NCBI RefSeq assembly: GCF_019578655.1
Contig: NC_063260.1
Location: forward strand, 26,498,888-26,562,887
Length of the DNA: 64,000 nucleotides
DNA from: Ricinus communis
Taxonomy: Eukaryota > Streptophyta > Magnoliopsida > Malpighiales > Euphorbiaceae
Reading direction: 5' to 3'
Shown one piece after another: positions 43,710 through 55,125 of this stretch. How positions within the stretch are numbered: the stretch's first letter is position 1; the number at the start of each line of letters is the position of its first letter. Under the pieces are notes generated by a model. It was not told where the DNA came from. It saw only the letters and a program-made list of their open reading frames with translations, and searched no databases. A program made the translations under genes and the position numbers.

Positions 43710-46222
43710 ATGGAGAATTCTACTTCTACACTCACTCTCGTTTTCTCTTCACAGCCTTTCCTTTTAGCCTCTTCTCTCACTCTCCTTTCTCTTCTACTCG
43801 CTTTCTTCACCATCCGATCAAAATCATCCCTCAAATCTCCACCCTCTGATTCTCCTGCCACGTCACCTGCTCATAAAAGAACCTCTAATTGTTGCTGTTC
43901 GTGTTCCTGTCATTCGGCGGTGCCTGTTTGCGCTCATATTAACGGCGGTGGTGATATGGTGGCGGCGGTAACGACGACAACGGAAAAGGGTGTTGTGGAC
44001 AGGCAGACAGGCGCGTCGATGATGGAACAGTTAGTGCCGGAGATTACAACACACGCGCTTAGTTATTTAGATTATCCGAGTTTGTGTAGATTGTCTATGA
44101 CTAATTCTTTGATGCGTAAAGCAGCTAATGATGATAATGCCTGGAAAGCTCTTTATCACAAGGTATCGCCCTTTTTTTTTATAAGAAAAAAATATATATT
44201 TCAATATTTTATTTAAAAAATTGTAAAGTTAGTTTCCTTCTCTAAAATTTATTATTCTTTTGGTTGGTTAATTTTGGATTTTGCGGGTTTTATTCGATTA
44301 TTTTGTGATGCGTAAGTCTAGAATATCAGCATCCACTAAATTGATGATTGATGTTAATTAGTTGTTGAAGGGTTTTAGTATTGTGTGTTAGGATTTTACA
44401 TTGGAACAAGATACAGTGACACCTGTTAATGGATGGAAAGCTTACTATGCGTCTACAAGAGCCATTGTAAATGCCAATACAGAATTTTTTAACGTAATTA
44501 AAGACAGGTCTCTTCAAGCTATGAGTAGAATTTGGCTTAATGCGGACTACGTGAAGTGCATTCACGCTTCTGGGGAACTTTTCTCAGGGTATGTGCCCAT
44601 ATTTAATTGTGATGAATTGATAATACATTTACATATATATTGTTCTTCAGCGTTTAAAAAGTTTACTTTTTAATTTCTTGATTGCTTTGCTCCCTTTTAG
44701 GTTTAGATTTGGACATGGTTTTATGATATGAACTGTTGACTGATTTTAAGGGTTAGTGGCTTGCTTCTGTGACGTTTTCTCTTCAGTCATGCAGTTGGTT
44801 GAATGAGAACTATTTTACGGGGGGACCTGCTGTTAATAGCATTTTAAATTGTTAGGATTTCGGATTTCAGTGTATAGTGTCTCAAAAAATTTCTTGCTGG
44901 TTGAAACATTTGATGAGACAAGAAGAAGGAAATTTATTTAGCTTGATAATTTTGCTCTTGGTGATTAGTATGGTTTGTGAGTTAGAGATGATTATTCTGT
45001 TCCTGCCTCTTTGCTGAAGCTATTACATGCATTGTTATTGTCCTATGAATTTGAGGCAATCATTTGAGATTTTATCTTCAATTCATGATCTAATCTCGAA
45101 GTTGTAAAGAGAATGCATCTTTAAGCTGCACATTTAGGTTTGGTCTAGGTATGAATTAAAGATGCTTATATTTGTACTATGGCCTGGCCCTCAATGAGTA
45201 GAAGTATGTTAGAAATTTAAGTTGTTTTCCTTTGTAATTTGCACTTATTCAGTCATAAGTGTGAACTGTTTGGAGTGATGGATGGAACTCTTGGGTTGCG
45301 GAAAGGCAATAATATGGTAGTGTTAGTGAAGTGCTTGCATGCCTTGGGAAAGGCAGATGGGAGCTACGGTTTTCACTTCCCATTTGTCAAATAATATATA
45401 TACTTGGATAAGTGTGGTATTGATATATAAAGATGGGTGCCTTGCTGTATCCACTTTGGTACAAATTATAAAGATGGTAAAAGTGATGACTTAAGGAAGC
45501 TGATGTCCTCCTTGATATGATGAGATAACTGTCAGTTGACAAATATTAGTAGATCTAATAATATGTTCTATCGATGAAGAATGTCATAATGGTGGAGTTT
45601 TAGTGATATTGATTTTTTTGGACGTTCAAAGCTTTTCCAGGGACTTTGTGCTGTAATTTTGCCTAGTTGAACTCTCTAGCTTAGATTTGTTTTTTTTCTT
45701 TTTCCCCTAATGGCAAGTAAGAGTTTCAAATTAGCCTGTCATAGAACCCAAAATAAAAAAAGTGCAATTTTTGTCAAAGATTGCCAAATTCTGACTTTTA
45801 CCTGGATAGTATTTAATTTAAATTTACTACTGGAGGGGGACATCTTTGACAACTTAATTAGGTTTTCATGAACTTAAATCATTATCCGGAGCTTCAGATA
45901 AATCTTTTGCCTTTATTGTTTGATTGAAGTCAAATTGCAATATGACATGTTTTGTTTATGCAGGTATAATGCTGTAATGCAGAGTTGGCAGCTTGCATTT
46001 AATTGGGAGCAAGGGCTAGAGTTTCAGGTTCGGGATGTGCGTGCCCGGGTGCTGACGGACATGGCTTGGGTTACCATGAAAACCTACTTTGACATGGACA
46101 CTGGGCCATTTACTGTAACTAATATCTTTGAGTTCCATAATGATCGATGGTACATGGTGCATCATCACAGCTCAGTTATGCTCATTGATGGAGATGTGGA
46201 CCAACAGATTGTGCATGCATAA
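43710..46222 (+). CDS. SKIP8: F-box protein SKIP8
   Basis: Three exons: 43710-44162, 44392-44588, 45964-46222; 302 residues. An N-terminal hydrophobic segment at about 14-36 (FLLASSLTLLSLLLAFF) is followed by a Ser/Pro and Cys-rich linker (SNCCCSCSCHS). The F-box is at about 104-150 (MMEQLVPEITTHALSYLDYPSLCRLSMTN). The C-terminal half, from about 170, is an NTF2/SnoaL-like fold (WQLAFNWEQGLEFQVRDV, AWVTMKTYFDMDTGPFTVTNIFEFHNDRWYMVHHHSS shortened here by splicing context). SKIP8 was described as an SKP1-interacting partner, so it should act in an SCF ubiquitin ligase; its substrate is unknown. The N-terminal hydrophobic stretch suggests membrane association, unusual for F-box proteins. Intron 2 is about 1.4 kb. 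Confidence 0.94.
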
Positions 46223-47562
46223 AAGAAGAAATGATACCAATGATAATTTTTAATACTAGCTGGAAATTAGTGGTATTTGTTAGCAGGAGGAAGCTTCTTG
46301 AATTTCTATGAATTCTTGGTAGGAAATCCTTTCAGTCTTTCCAACCTCAGTTTTGGTTCTCTTTTTCTTATTTTTAGGAAAAGCAGCGTCTCCTTAGCTC
46401 TCTTTCATTGATCTCTTTTTCAATGTTAATTCCCTCATTTTCTTTCTGCTGTAATTTTTTTAGTTTTCCCATTTCTTTTCACTATATTCATTTTATACTC
46501 ATAACTATGTTGATAGGGAAGTGCCAACTATTCAAAGTATAGTCACTATTTCAAGAAGCAAATTCTAAGTGCAGAAGTTCACCAATTAAATGGAAGTCAA
46601 TCTTAGAAGATAACGTTCTTCTTTTTTTTTTTTTTTAATCGTTTTATTTTGTATCATGAAGTGGACAGGTGTAATATCCTTTTTCTTTTTTTGTCCTTTT
46701 TACATTGGATTGTGAAGTGGACAGGCTTTAGATGTGAGTTTTGAATATATTTGCCTTTCACAATTTTTTATCTTTTGCTGATGATGAGAGAGCCTATGTT
46801 CTCTACTTGATCATTTCCTCTTGACAAGCCCTGGGATTGAAAACTAGCATGATGTTCCCAAGTGGGCGTACAATGTTTGTTTTGTAAAAGAATATTATTA
46901 CCATCACTGCGTACATAATATTACCGATGACTGCATCGATAATCGTACATACCAACGAATCCAATTGTATGGCAATTCGCAGATCAGTCCTTTTTAAAAA
47001 GTAAATATATCTTTTTTAAGCTTTAAAAATTCTTTTTAATTTTAGATTCATTTCTTGTCTCAAATACTCGCTTGTAGCATACCATTAGATTGGCGAAATC
47101 TTTCTACAGTCATAATGCTAGTATTTTTTCAAAATCAAGCTTTTATTATTGAGCATATTGAAGTAGCCATTTTAAAAAATATTTTAAAACATCATCCATT
47201 TCTAATGAAATGGACTTACTAGAAATCCAAACTTATTACTTGATTCGGGATGTGTGATATATATGTCATTCTAAAATGATTTATTAATCTACTAATAAGT
47301 TGTTTAATGACAATTTTATTGTGAAAAATTATATTAACCCGTTTAGCTATATATAATTTTATATCCTGCCGATAATGGATTTGAATTAATAATTGGAAAC
47401 TTCTCTTTCTTGATCTTGAATCGCATAGAAATGAAATTTCTGAAATAAGGTCCTCACTGAAGTCAAGATATTGGAATTCATTATTAAAGAAAAAGAAAAA
47501 GGTATTCTTGAAAAAAGCCAATACCAGTATAAAATGTTATATGGACAGACGTAACAACATGA
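46223..47562. other. Intergenic region between SKIP8 and the tRNA gene
   Basis: This contains the SKIP8 3' UTR and about 1 kb of AT-rich DNA. T-runs occur at about 46621-46638. The open frame at 47219-47521 (minus strand) is low-complexity and unsupported. Confidence 0.55.
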
Positions 47563-47634
47563 GGTTCCATGGTCTAGCGGTTAGGACATTGGACTCTGAA
47601 TCCAGTAACCCGAGTTCAAATCTCGGTGGAACCT
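47563..47634 (+). tRNA. tRNA-Gln (anticodon CUG)
   Basis: A complete cloverleaf of 72 bases without intron: acceptor stem GGTTCCA pairs with TGGAACC; the D arm holds the A-box (TGGTCTAGCGGTTAGGAC); the anticodon stem TTGGA pairs with TCCAG around loop CTCTGAA, giving anticodon CTG; the T arm holds the B-box GTTCAAATC. It decodes CAG. CCA is not encoded, as expected for a nuclear tRNA. It stands alone between protein genes. Confidence 0.95.
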
Positions 47635-47638
47635 TTTT
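47634..47638 (+). terminator. RNA polymerase III terminator of tRNA-Gln
   Basis: A TTTTT run begins at the discriminator position right after the acceptor stem, the standard stop signal for RNA polymerase III. Confidence 0.8.
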
Positions 47639-47841
47639 ACCTTTTTTGTCAACCAAAATTGTTTTTTCCCTTCAATTCCTTGCTTAAAGTAATCTAGTAA
47701 GGAGATCAGATATGATGCGTGGGGCCACAGAAACGTAGTTGCATTTGAAGCCATACTGCAGAAGCTAAGCTAGTGGCCATTATCTATTCTTCTTCTCCCT
47801 CTTCACACGGACAGACGAACAGAAGAAGGGAAGGGCAGAGA

Positions 47842-49035
47842 ATGGCAATAACTCTTGTCTCAGTTCCAACTATCAATCAGACCCTTTCCTCTCAACGCCC
47901 TTATAATACTAACCTGAATACTCTAACTCTCACTAGATACTCTTCTATTAAGTCCATCACCTTCATTAATCGTCTTTGTTCCTCTTCTTCTTCCTCAACT
48001 TCTGTTGTAGAAGAAGATGGTCCTGCCTCTACACCTGATGATCTTCCTGTCCAATCACCATTACCACCTGTAAATGCTGACGAGGTTCCTGTCGGGTACC
48101 TTTATCTCTTTTCTTTTTATTTATCGTCTTTTAAGAATTTCTCGACTTTTTACCTGACTATATTTAGTAAAGAATAAAAGATATTTAAATTTATACCAGT
48201 AATTAGCTTTTTTTATCTTATTAGAGAAGAAACTTTTACTATTAGTTGTCTGATACCGACTGAGATTTTGATTCTTAGCTTGTTATTCTTCACTTGTATG
48301 TTATCATCTGAGGAGCTACTTTGGGTCAATCTAGTGTAACATGTTCTTACTTGTATGCTAAACCACAAGGCATTTTAGAAAAATTTGATATCCACTTTGC
48401 ACATGAAAGTCACTGGGTTCTTTTTCCTGCGGAAAAGAGAAAAGAAAATTGGTACTTTATGGCAGATTCATGTTGATCTATTCAACTTGCACAATAGACG
48501 GTCAGATAACTATATGTCTATGTGACATTCATATGGTTTTGGAGCATTTTGCTAGCAATGTTGTACGCCAAGCTTACTAAGCAACATTTTCTGCAGCGGT
48601 TGTAAGGCCTGTGGGAGACAGGAAATTGAAAAGGGTTGCAATGGAGAAGGGAGGATTCAAGGCGGGATCGCAACAGTTTCAGGGTTTGGTTGGTGGCCAA
48701 TCAAGGCTTACAGGCCTTGTCCTGGATTTGTGGCATCTGGTGGCAGGTATAGGCGACAAGGGCAGAGCATGGATGAAGTTGTCTCCGGAAGGGGGAATCC
48801 AGGAACTCCTGTAGGAAGCAGCACTGAGGTTGAGTCCAGGTAAAGTGCTACTGTATGTGATGTTCACCTTGAACTCCTGGTTGATGCCACAAATGCACAA
48901 GCAATTTCAGTTTAGTGCTTTTGTCTAGACTCTGCAAAACTGTGTTTCATGTATATGGTGTACATAGTTCCAATTATATATCATGTGAAATCTTGCAGCA
49001 AGGAAAGGCAAGATCCAAGGAAATTTAAGAGGTAG
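47842..49035 (+). CDS. Small plastid-targeted cysteine-motif protein, conserved plant family
   Basis: Three exons: 47842-48095, 48597-48839, 48999-49035; 177 residues. The first 60 or so residues are rich in Ser, Thr and hydroxylated residues with few acids, as in a chloroplast transit peptide. The mature part opens with GCKACGRQEIEKGCNGEGRI, a single CxxC followed by CNGEG that recalls one repeat of the DnaJ/BSD2 zinc finger, then GFGWWPIKAYRPCPGFVASGG. The compact, strongly patterned core suggests a conserved plant-specific protein, but I do not know its function. If exon 2 is not spliced, a TAA at 48841-48843 gives a slightly shorter protein; the spliced form was preferred because the AG|GTAAAG donor and TTGCAG acceptor keep the frame to a KFKR end. 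An upstream in-frame extension lacks an ATG, so 47842 is the start. Confidence 0.78.
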
Positions 49036-50349
49036 CATTGAGGAAGAAGATGCGCTTATCTGTGGCTTGATTGAGAAAGGAAAGCAGTCAATATTGACTA
49101 GCTTTCGCAATAATAGATTGTGGATTTGTATGTGATACTTTCCAGTTCTGCCCCTTCAAGTTGTGAAGTTAATTTTGATTCTCAGAATAGTTATTTTTAT
49201 TCTCTCTCCTTTTATAATTCTTTTTGTTTCCTTGTCAGTTAGAACATTATACAGGATCAAGATGTTCATCATAGTTTATGGTACCATATCAAGTACTTGT
49301 TAAGGTCTTTTATTGTACCATATCTAGCACTTGTTAAGGTCTTTTCATTAATTGCCTTCGCAAATTAAAAACTATCCTGCTAATTTTCCATGAGAAGCTT
49401 GAGATCATACCTATATTTTTTGCCAAGTCCAATGCCTATTCTGAGCATTAAAATAGTCAATTGAAGAATTCATCCAAGAAAGGATGCACTGAGATATGAG
49501 AGAAGTAGAAGAGAGAAGGTCATGTGTTCCATGCTTCAGTGATCTGATCATAAGGTTGTGTCATTTTTATTTTTCTTATTGTCGTTTGAGAACTTTAATC
49601 TTTTGTCATGAAGGACGGAGGGAAGTACTGCTTTAAAGTCCAAACCACCGAAACAACAGAGTTGTTAGGCAGTAGATATGGTATTATTGTAGTCTAACAC
49701 AACTCATAGTTAGACTTCTCATAGCCCTTCTCATTATATAGTAGGCAATCGTACTTGGAGTGTCACTGCTCAAGTGCAGCCACAAAAGTGCTGCAGCAAC
49801 CTTCCTTAATCCTTATATCATTCTGAGAACAAACAGAATCCTGAAATTCAAGAAATAATAACAATTAAAAGAAAAGACCAATAATGCTAAATTGGGAGAG
49901 TTAGAAAGATGAGGTTGGCTTCAATCTCTCCAGTTAGCCCTACAAGTTTACTGACAAGGTGGCGATACAATTCCCTAGAGAAAATTCAGAAAGAAAATGC
50001 CGAAGCACACGAACAAATAGAGGTCAGTGATCAAAACTGATACGATTTATTGGAGAGCAGCTTTCTATGTGATCTCATGTTTATATCTTTGTATCAACCT
50101 CTTGAGCTAATCTGAACCGTACATTTGAATTGCTTGAGCATATACTAAACTACTTATTGGTATATAACTTGTTTTCTTGATAATCCATGTGATTCTTAGA
50201 TGCATCTATGCTTATTTTTGCTTTGAAGGATTTGGTTTGATGGAGATTAGAGAGTGGATTGTTCTTGATCCTATTCATTAAAACGAAAAATCTCACCTTG
50301 CTGTTTTTCCTCAGTTATCTTAATACATAAGTAGCATTGCTAACCTATT
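49036..50349. other. Intergenic region, no gene recognised
   Basis: Sequence of ordinary intergenic composition after the cysteine-motif gene. A short direct repeat (about GTACCATATC, then AAGTACTTGTTAAGGTCTTTT / AGCACTTGTTAAGGTCTTTT) is seen at about 49280-49347. Nothing else recognisable; part may be decayed flank of the copia relic that follows. Confidence 0.5.
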
Positions 50350-50552
50350 CAGCTAATTGTTACCACAGGACTCGCACAATGCGCAGCTTCCTGAAAGACT
50401 GCAATCTTTGGCGCTATGATCGAAAGCAGCCTGAGAAGTTAGACAAATGGGATAGCATCAGCCATTGCAATATCCACTGGTTTGGTCACCCGTCTAACAA
50501 ATACATTATAGTGTTGCTTGGACAATTTGAGGTTGCCAGAGGCCTGGGATAA
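50350..50552 (+). mobile_element. Ty1-copia gag (UBN2-type) relic
   Basis: The frame ending at 50552 reads TMRSFLKDCNLWRY, then EKLDKWDSISHCNIHWF and GQFEVARGLG. This follows the N-terminal gag-like domain of plant copia polyproteins (pattern: MRSFLKGRKLWRYV ... KLEEWDSKNHQIITWF ... QFGRFETAKEVW). The acidic spacer is partly deleted and the frame ends at once, so it is a fragment. No LTRs or pol domains were found nearby. Confidence 0.62.
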
Positions 50553-52250
50553 TCTAGAGCAGATGTATGCTCCTGTACCCTTTACTAACCGATACCCACT
50601 CGTCTAGGTTCTTCATATGTGAAACAAAAACCTGGTTTTAGCAATTGTTTATTCTGGAATGAGTTGTCTTTGGCATCAGTTAGCTGTATCTGAATCTCAG
50701 TGGAGTAGTATTAACGATGCTGTGGAATACTGCTATCATATGAGACTTCTGGGAATTCCTGATAAGAGCTGCTCTTTTGCGCACAAAGGCTCCACCTTCA
50801 TGAGATATTGCTGTTGCTGAACTTATCTCTGCAAAGTCGCAACTTAATTTTCTTGGAATGAGCTGCTTTTGCACACATCAATTAGCATCTAGATTTACTT
50901 TACTTGCTTATCGTACATGTTCAATTATTAACCATCTCATCATTTGCTGTCTCTTCTAGGCCCCTGCTTTTCGTCCATATCTTTGTTGAAACTTTCTGTA
51001 ATTTTGTGTGCTTTCTTTCTGTTAGCAGTTCATCTTTTTTAATTACACAGAGAAGTTGTATTATGTTGGGAAGCAGCTTTAAACAATTGCATCGACTTTG
51101 TTCAAGTGCAATAATAGTTAGCCATTACCAATTGAAGTATGATGAATTGCATGGTAGCATAATAAATTGAATCCAAAATGATTTAGCTAATTTTGTGTCT
51201 TTGGAAGGAAAAAGAAAGATTAGTATGAATTGATTTAATATTAAAACAACTAAAGGTCAAACAGATGGATTTCTCTTTGGAAAGAACAAGAAAGAAAGAG
51301 AAAATCTATTGGCAAGTAAGTCAAACCTAGCTTCACAACCATGACATAGAATTGGTCAAGAATATTTTAGATCAAAGTATTTTATATCATATATCAGAAT
51401 ATATATCACTTTTGGTATCTTAATATAATTGTGTTTTATAAAAAATTATTTATGATATCATTTCATTATTCTATCCTGAATTTTTAATTTCATATATGAT
51501 TTATTGGAATGATTATGTAGTTAATTTGTAAATCTATATAGCCTTTTATATAATATATATATATATATATAATTTATCTCATTCAATTCTTAAAATTAGT
51601 TATAAAATTTCTGGATAAATTTTTAATTTATGAAATTTTTTATATTGTGATAGAGCTATGATTATAGAAATTTTTTATATCTTTCTTATCTTTCTATTTC
51701 TGCTTCATTTAAAAAAAAATTGAAATCTAAATTAATTTTTAAAAAGTATTTCACAAAATTTGAAATAAATGTTATTATAAATTTATTTCCAAAGATACTG
51801 TTTATAATAAAAAATTTAATAAAAATTGATTTTAGAAAAAAATTTATAATAAATTTCTCTTCATCAAATATGATTCTTTTTATATTTATAACGTCAAAAT
51901 TTAATTTTTTTTGTCTCAATAAGAATTTAGATATTTAATTAATAGACATTTATAATTCTATTTTATTGGTAAAATTAAAAACTAAATGATTAATATTTAT
52001 AGAAAATATTAAAAAATCTAAATTGAAATTAAAATTTTATTTCTTTTATATTTAAAATTTAAATATACGTTGAGACGCTGTATTGACGTATGAGATCCTT
52101 CTACAGAGGGGCAAAAAATACCCTACTTCTTGCTGCTAAAACCTTTTGCTCTTATGCTCACAGCCGCACAGAACAGAAAGAGGAACTAACCAGAGAAATC
52201 AAATACACAGCAATTTTACGTTAGTCATCAAAGCTTAAGCTGATACTAAA
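50553..52250. other. Intergenic region with AT-rich block and (TA)n
   Basis: From about 51360 to 52070 the sequence is nearly all A/T, with a (TA)n run at about 51551-51571. Mirror open frames of over 70 residues at 51686-51938 on both strands are Lys/Phe/Asn/Ile-only composition artefacts. From about 52080 composition returns to normal and forms the 5' UTR of the DEK_C gene. Confidence 0.55.
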
Positions 52251-53489
52251 ATGGAACCAGAAGTGAGTAGAGAGTTAGAGAAGAAGATCGCAAAAAGAGT
52301 GCGCAAGATATTGGAGCGAGAAAACCTGTACCAAATGACTGAGAAAAAGGTTAGAGAAATAGCATCAAAAGAACTTGAGATTAGTCTCGTTAATGAGCCG
52401 TTCAAGGCGATTGTTAGTCGTGCCGTTGAAGATTTCTTGGTAAAACTCAGAAATCAGACCCAAAAAACCAGTCTTCAGGTCCAAGAAGAGTTTAAGGTCT
52501 GTTTTCAATTTTGTTTATTCTTTCGTTGAGTTTCCGTTTCTGGGTTTTCTTAATATGTTCTGTTTTATAATTTTAAAAGCCTAATGATGGCCAAAGGATA
52601 TTGTTTAAGCTAGGAAGATTAGTGAAACTGTGTTTCTTTAACTCAAATTATATAAATCTTATGCCCAATTGCTGAATTGAATCTTGAAAAAGGGGAAGTA
52701 ATTTTTTTTCGACTTGGTGGCGAGGTTAGGTGGACAAAATATATGAACTTTAGGAAGTAGATTGACAGAGTGAGAAGATACAAAAGGTTTTTATGGCTTT
52801 AATAACCTCTCAATTTAAAAAATGGAGCTGTTGGAGTATATGGATTTAGTACTGTTTTTGTAATAAGCATCTGGTTGTTTTCATATATTTAGAGTTATGA
52901 GAGACTACTACAGTTTCATTCTTTTTGCTACTATTGTTTTATATCACTATTTTGTATTTTCATTTGTCACTTTTGATTATTTCCTATTTCTCCATAATCC
53001 AAAATGTAGTCTTGGGTGGTTGCAAATAGGTCAGACTAGTTGATGGTTTCTCAAAGATTCAAAAACTTGGGGATAGTGCCAATATTCAACCAGTGATTAC
53101 CTTTTTCCTATAATTAGAATCAATAGGCTCCAATTACAGTACCTTTTACAACCAGACTATAGTTAATGCTTCTTTACGCAAAAGCTTTAGGATTTCTTAG
53201 TTTCTTTAGCCATTTCAGTTTGTTTCTCTTCTCCTGTTTTGCTTTCTTTTGTTTTCTGGTACAAGTTGTGAAAAGGTAAATTCTGCAACTTGCAGTTTTT
53301 AAATAGAACGAGAGGAAGTTTTACTTAAGCTGCCATTTCTGTTGGTGTCATTATTGATTATATTTCATCACCGCTTCTCGTTTGGATGATGAGCTAACTG
53401 ATCTTTTTCTCTTTCCTTACAAGGTGCTTAGTATAATTTAGTTTTCTTTTGTCTTTATTTTGCTGCAGGCAAAGAGAAGATCAAAGTAG
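52251..53489 (+). CDS. Stand-alone DEK C-terminal domain protein, KELP paralogue
   Basis: Two exons, 52251-52496 and 53469-53489; 88 residues. Nearly the whole protein is a DEK_C domain: MEPEVSRELEKKIAKRVRKIL, then MTEKKVREIASKELEISL and FKAIVSRAVEDFL. It ends in a short basic KRRSK tail encoded by the tiny second exon. The domain is a small helical fold that binds DNA in DEK and in the KELP N-terminus. It aligns along its length with the first 70 residues of the KELP gene 2.6 kb downstream, including MEP at the start, but the PC4 domain is missing. The likely origin is tandem duplication followed by loss of the 3' part. Whether it is expressed is unknown; the open frame, splice sites and own 5' UTR argue for a working gene. 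It might dimerise with or compete with KELP. Confidence 0.75.
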
Positions 53490-55125
53490 ATCCTAGTCCT
53501 AGTGCATTTGAGATGTAAATTTTTGTTGGAAAGAAACTTACCTGACTATAGCTCATCTCCTGCTGCAAGTCAGCAACCAGTATGTTGTTGTCCGGTCTTC
53601 CTTGGACGACATTTAGACAAAAAAAGGCAGAACCTTTGAGATGATACTCTGTGAATGTGAACCAGGACTAATTCTGGTAATTTGTGCTGTTGATCTCTTT
53701 CAGTAAATTAGGAAGAGTGGCTAATGATGTTGTAGCAGTGTCATTTCTCTTTTGTTTTTATCTTTAAGAGTTGTCTAGCATAGAAAATTCCCACTTGAAA
53801 CTGCCCTCCGCTTTCTTAGTTAGGTATTGATACAGTAATTATACAAAAGAAATGCCGGTAAACATCTTTAATTTACGAAGACAGCTAAATGGCTAGACAT
53901 GTTTTTTTTTTTTTTGCACTAACAGTGTTAAGCTGCATCCTTCTGTTTTTTCTTATTTTTTGAATGTATGAATGCAATGACTAAATTACCCCCAACGTTC
54001 TTGGACTTTCACCCTAGTATCACATAGTCGCAGAAGCTTCGATTCGTAACGTTAATTGATCGGAACTCTCTATTGTCAGTGTGGATAACGGAAATTTGCA
54101 GCAGAGAGTTTACTGTCGCACAAATTAAAAGTTAAAAGTAAGAGAGAGTGGGAATAACAGGGTGAAAGTGCAGGGAGGCTGAAGGTGATTTAGCAGCAAG
54201 CAATTTTACAAGCGTGAGAATTTACAGTTTTGCTTCAGAACGAAGATTGGAGCTTTGGTCTCAGCTCTCAATTAAGAATTCTCCAGTTTCTGGACCTAGG
54301 CCTGCAGGACTAGGGTCTATGAGTACGTCTCCTTGCCACCATTTTTCGAGACCTATGCATCCTTGTACACTTTGAACAAGGACTTTAAAAAGGAATAAGA
54401 AAAGGTTCGGTCTTGAGAAACGCCATGGCAAGAAAGACAGAGTTGATCCAAAATAACACTATTGTTCAAAAATTATTTCTTTTGTATGTATTACGTTCAA
54501 TTCAAGTCAACTGAATGATAAATATTAGTTGGTTTTAACAAATATAGTTGATTATAACATCTTAAAATACTTAGATTATCTCCCATGGTTCCAGGTCATT
54601 CCATGTAAATGAAAATGTAAAGGAACTTGTAATAGGTGGAAACCTGAAACTATGGCACTGACATGTTAGTGGTACTGCTAGGTGGTTGTCTGGTTGATAA
54701 TTAGGGTACTACGGCGGCTTTTCGCGTTAATTTATAGTATTTGCGTCGTGTGAAGTCATGATATAGATGGTATTACAAAAAGTTTCTCTTACATAGAAAA
54801 TATTACAAAAAGTCTTCATCTCTTCGTCTTTTTTCTTTTTATTAAATAGATAATAAATAGATAGGGCTAAACAAAAAACCAAATAGTGTTAGCGTTAAAT
54901 TAACCGACTAAAAATGGGGTAGAGTCTAAGCGGGTTAGAAATAACCCTGTTTTCTTCTACAGCAGCAGCTTTCCTCTCAGTTGTGTAAGAACAGCAAATG
55001 GAAAGCACCAAACCTTACAAATTCCTTAATCAGGCGATCCACCGTTAGATTCGATTTGATTCAACTGTCAGTACTATCACTCAGTCGAGAAACTTTGGAA
55101 GAAAAGGAAAAAGGAAGAAGAAAAA
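53490..55125. other. Intergenic region between the DEK_C gene and KELP
   Basis: About 1.6 kb with no coding signal I can support. If the DEK_C gene came from a KELP duplication, decayed PC4-domain exons might be expected here; I looked for STSREYYKKDGKELPTSKG-like motifs and saw none. A T-run lies near 53901-53914. Confidence 0.5.

Noticed and set aside
47773..47841. N-terminal extension of the plastid protein
   Set aside because: No ATG opens it; the first ATG in frame is 47842 and gives a normal transit peptide.
51686..51938. Open frames of over 70 residues on both strands
   Set aside because: Mirror frames in nearly pure A/T sequence with only Lys, Asn, Phe and Ile-type residues.
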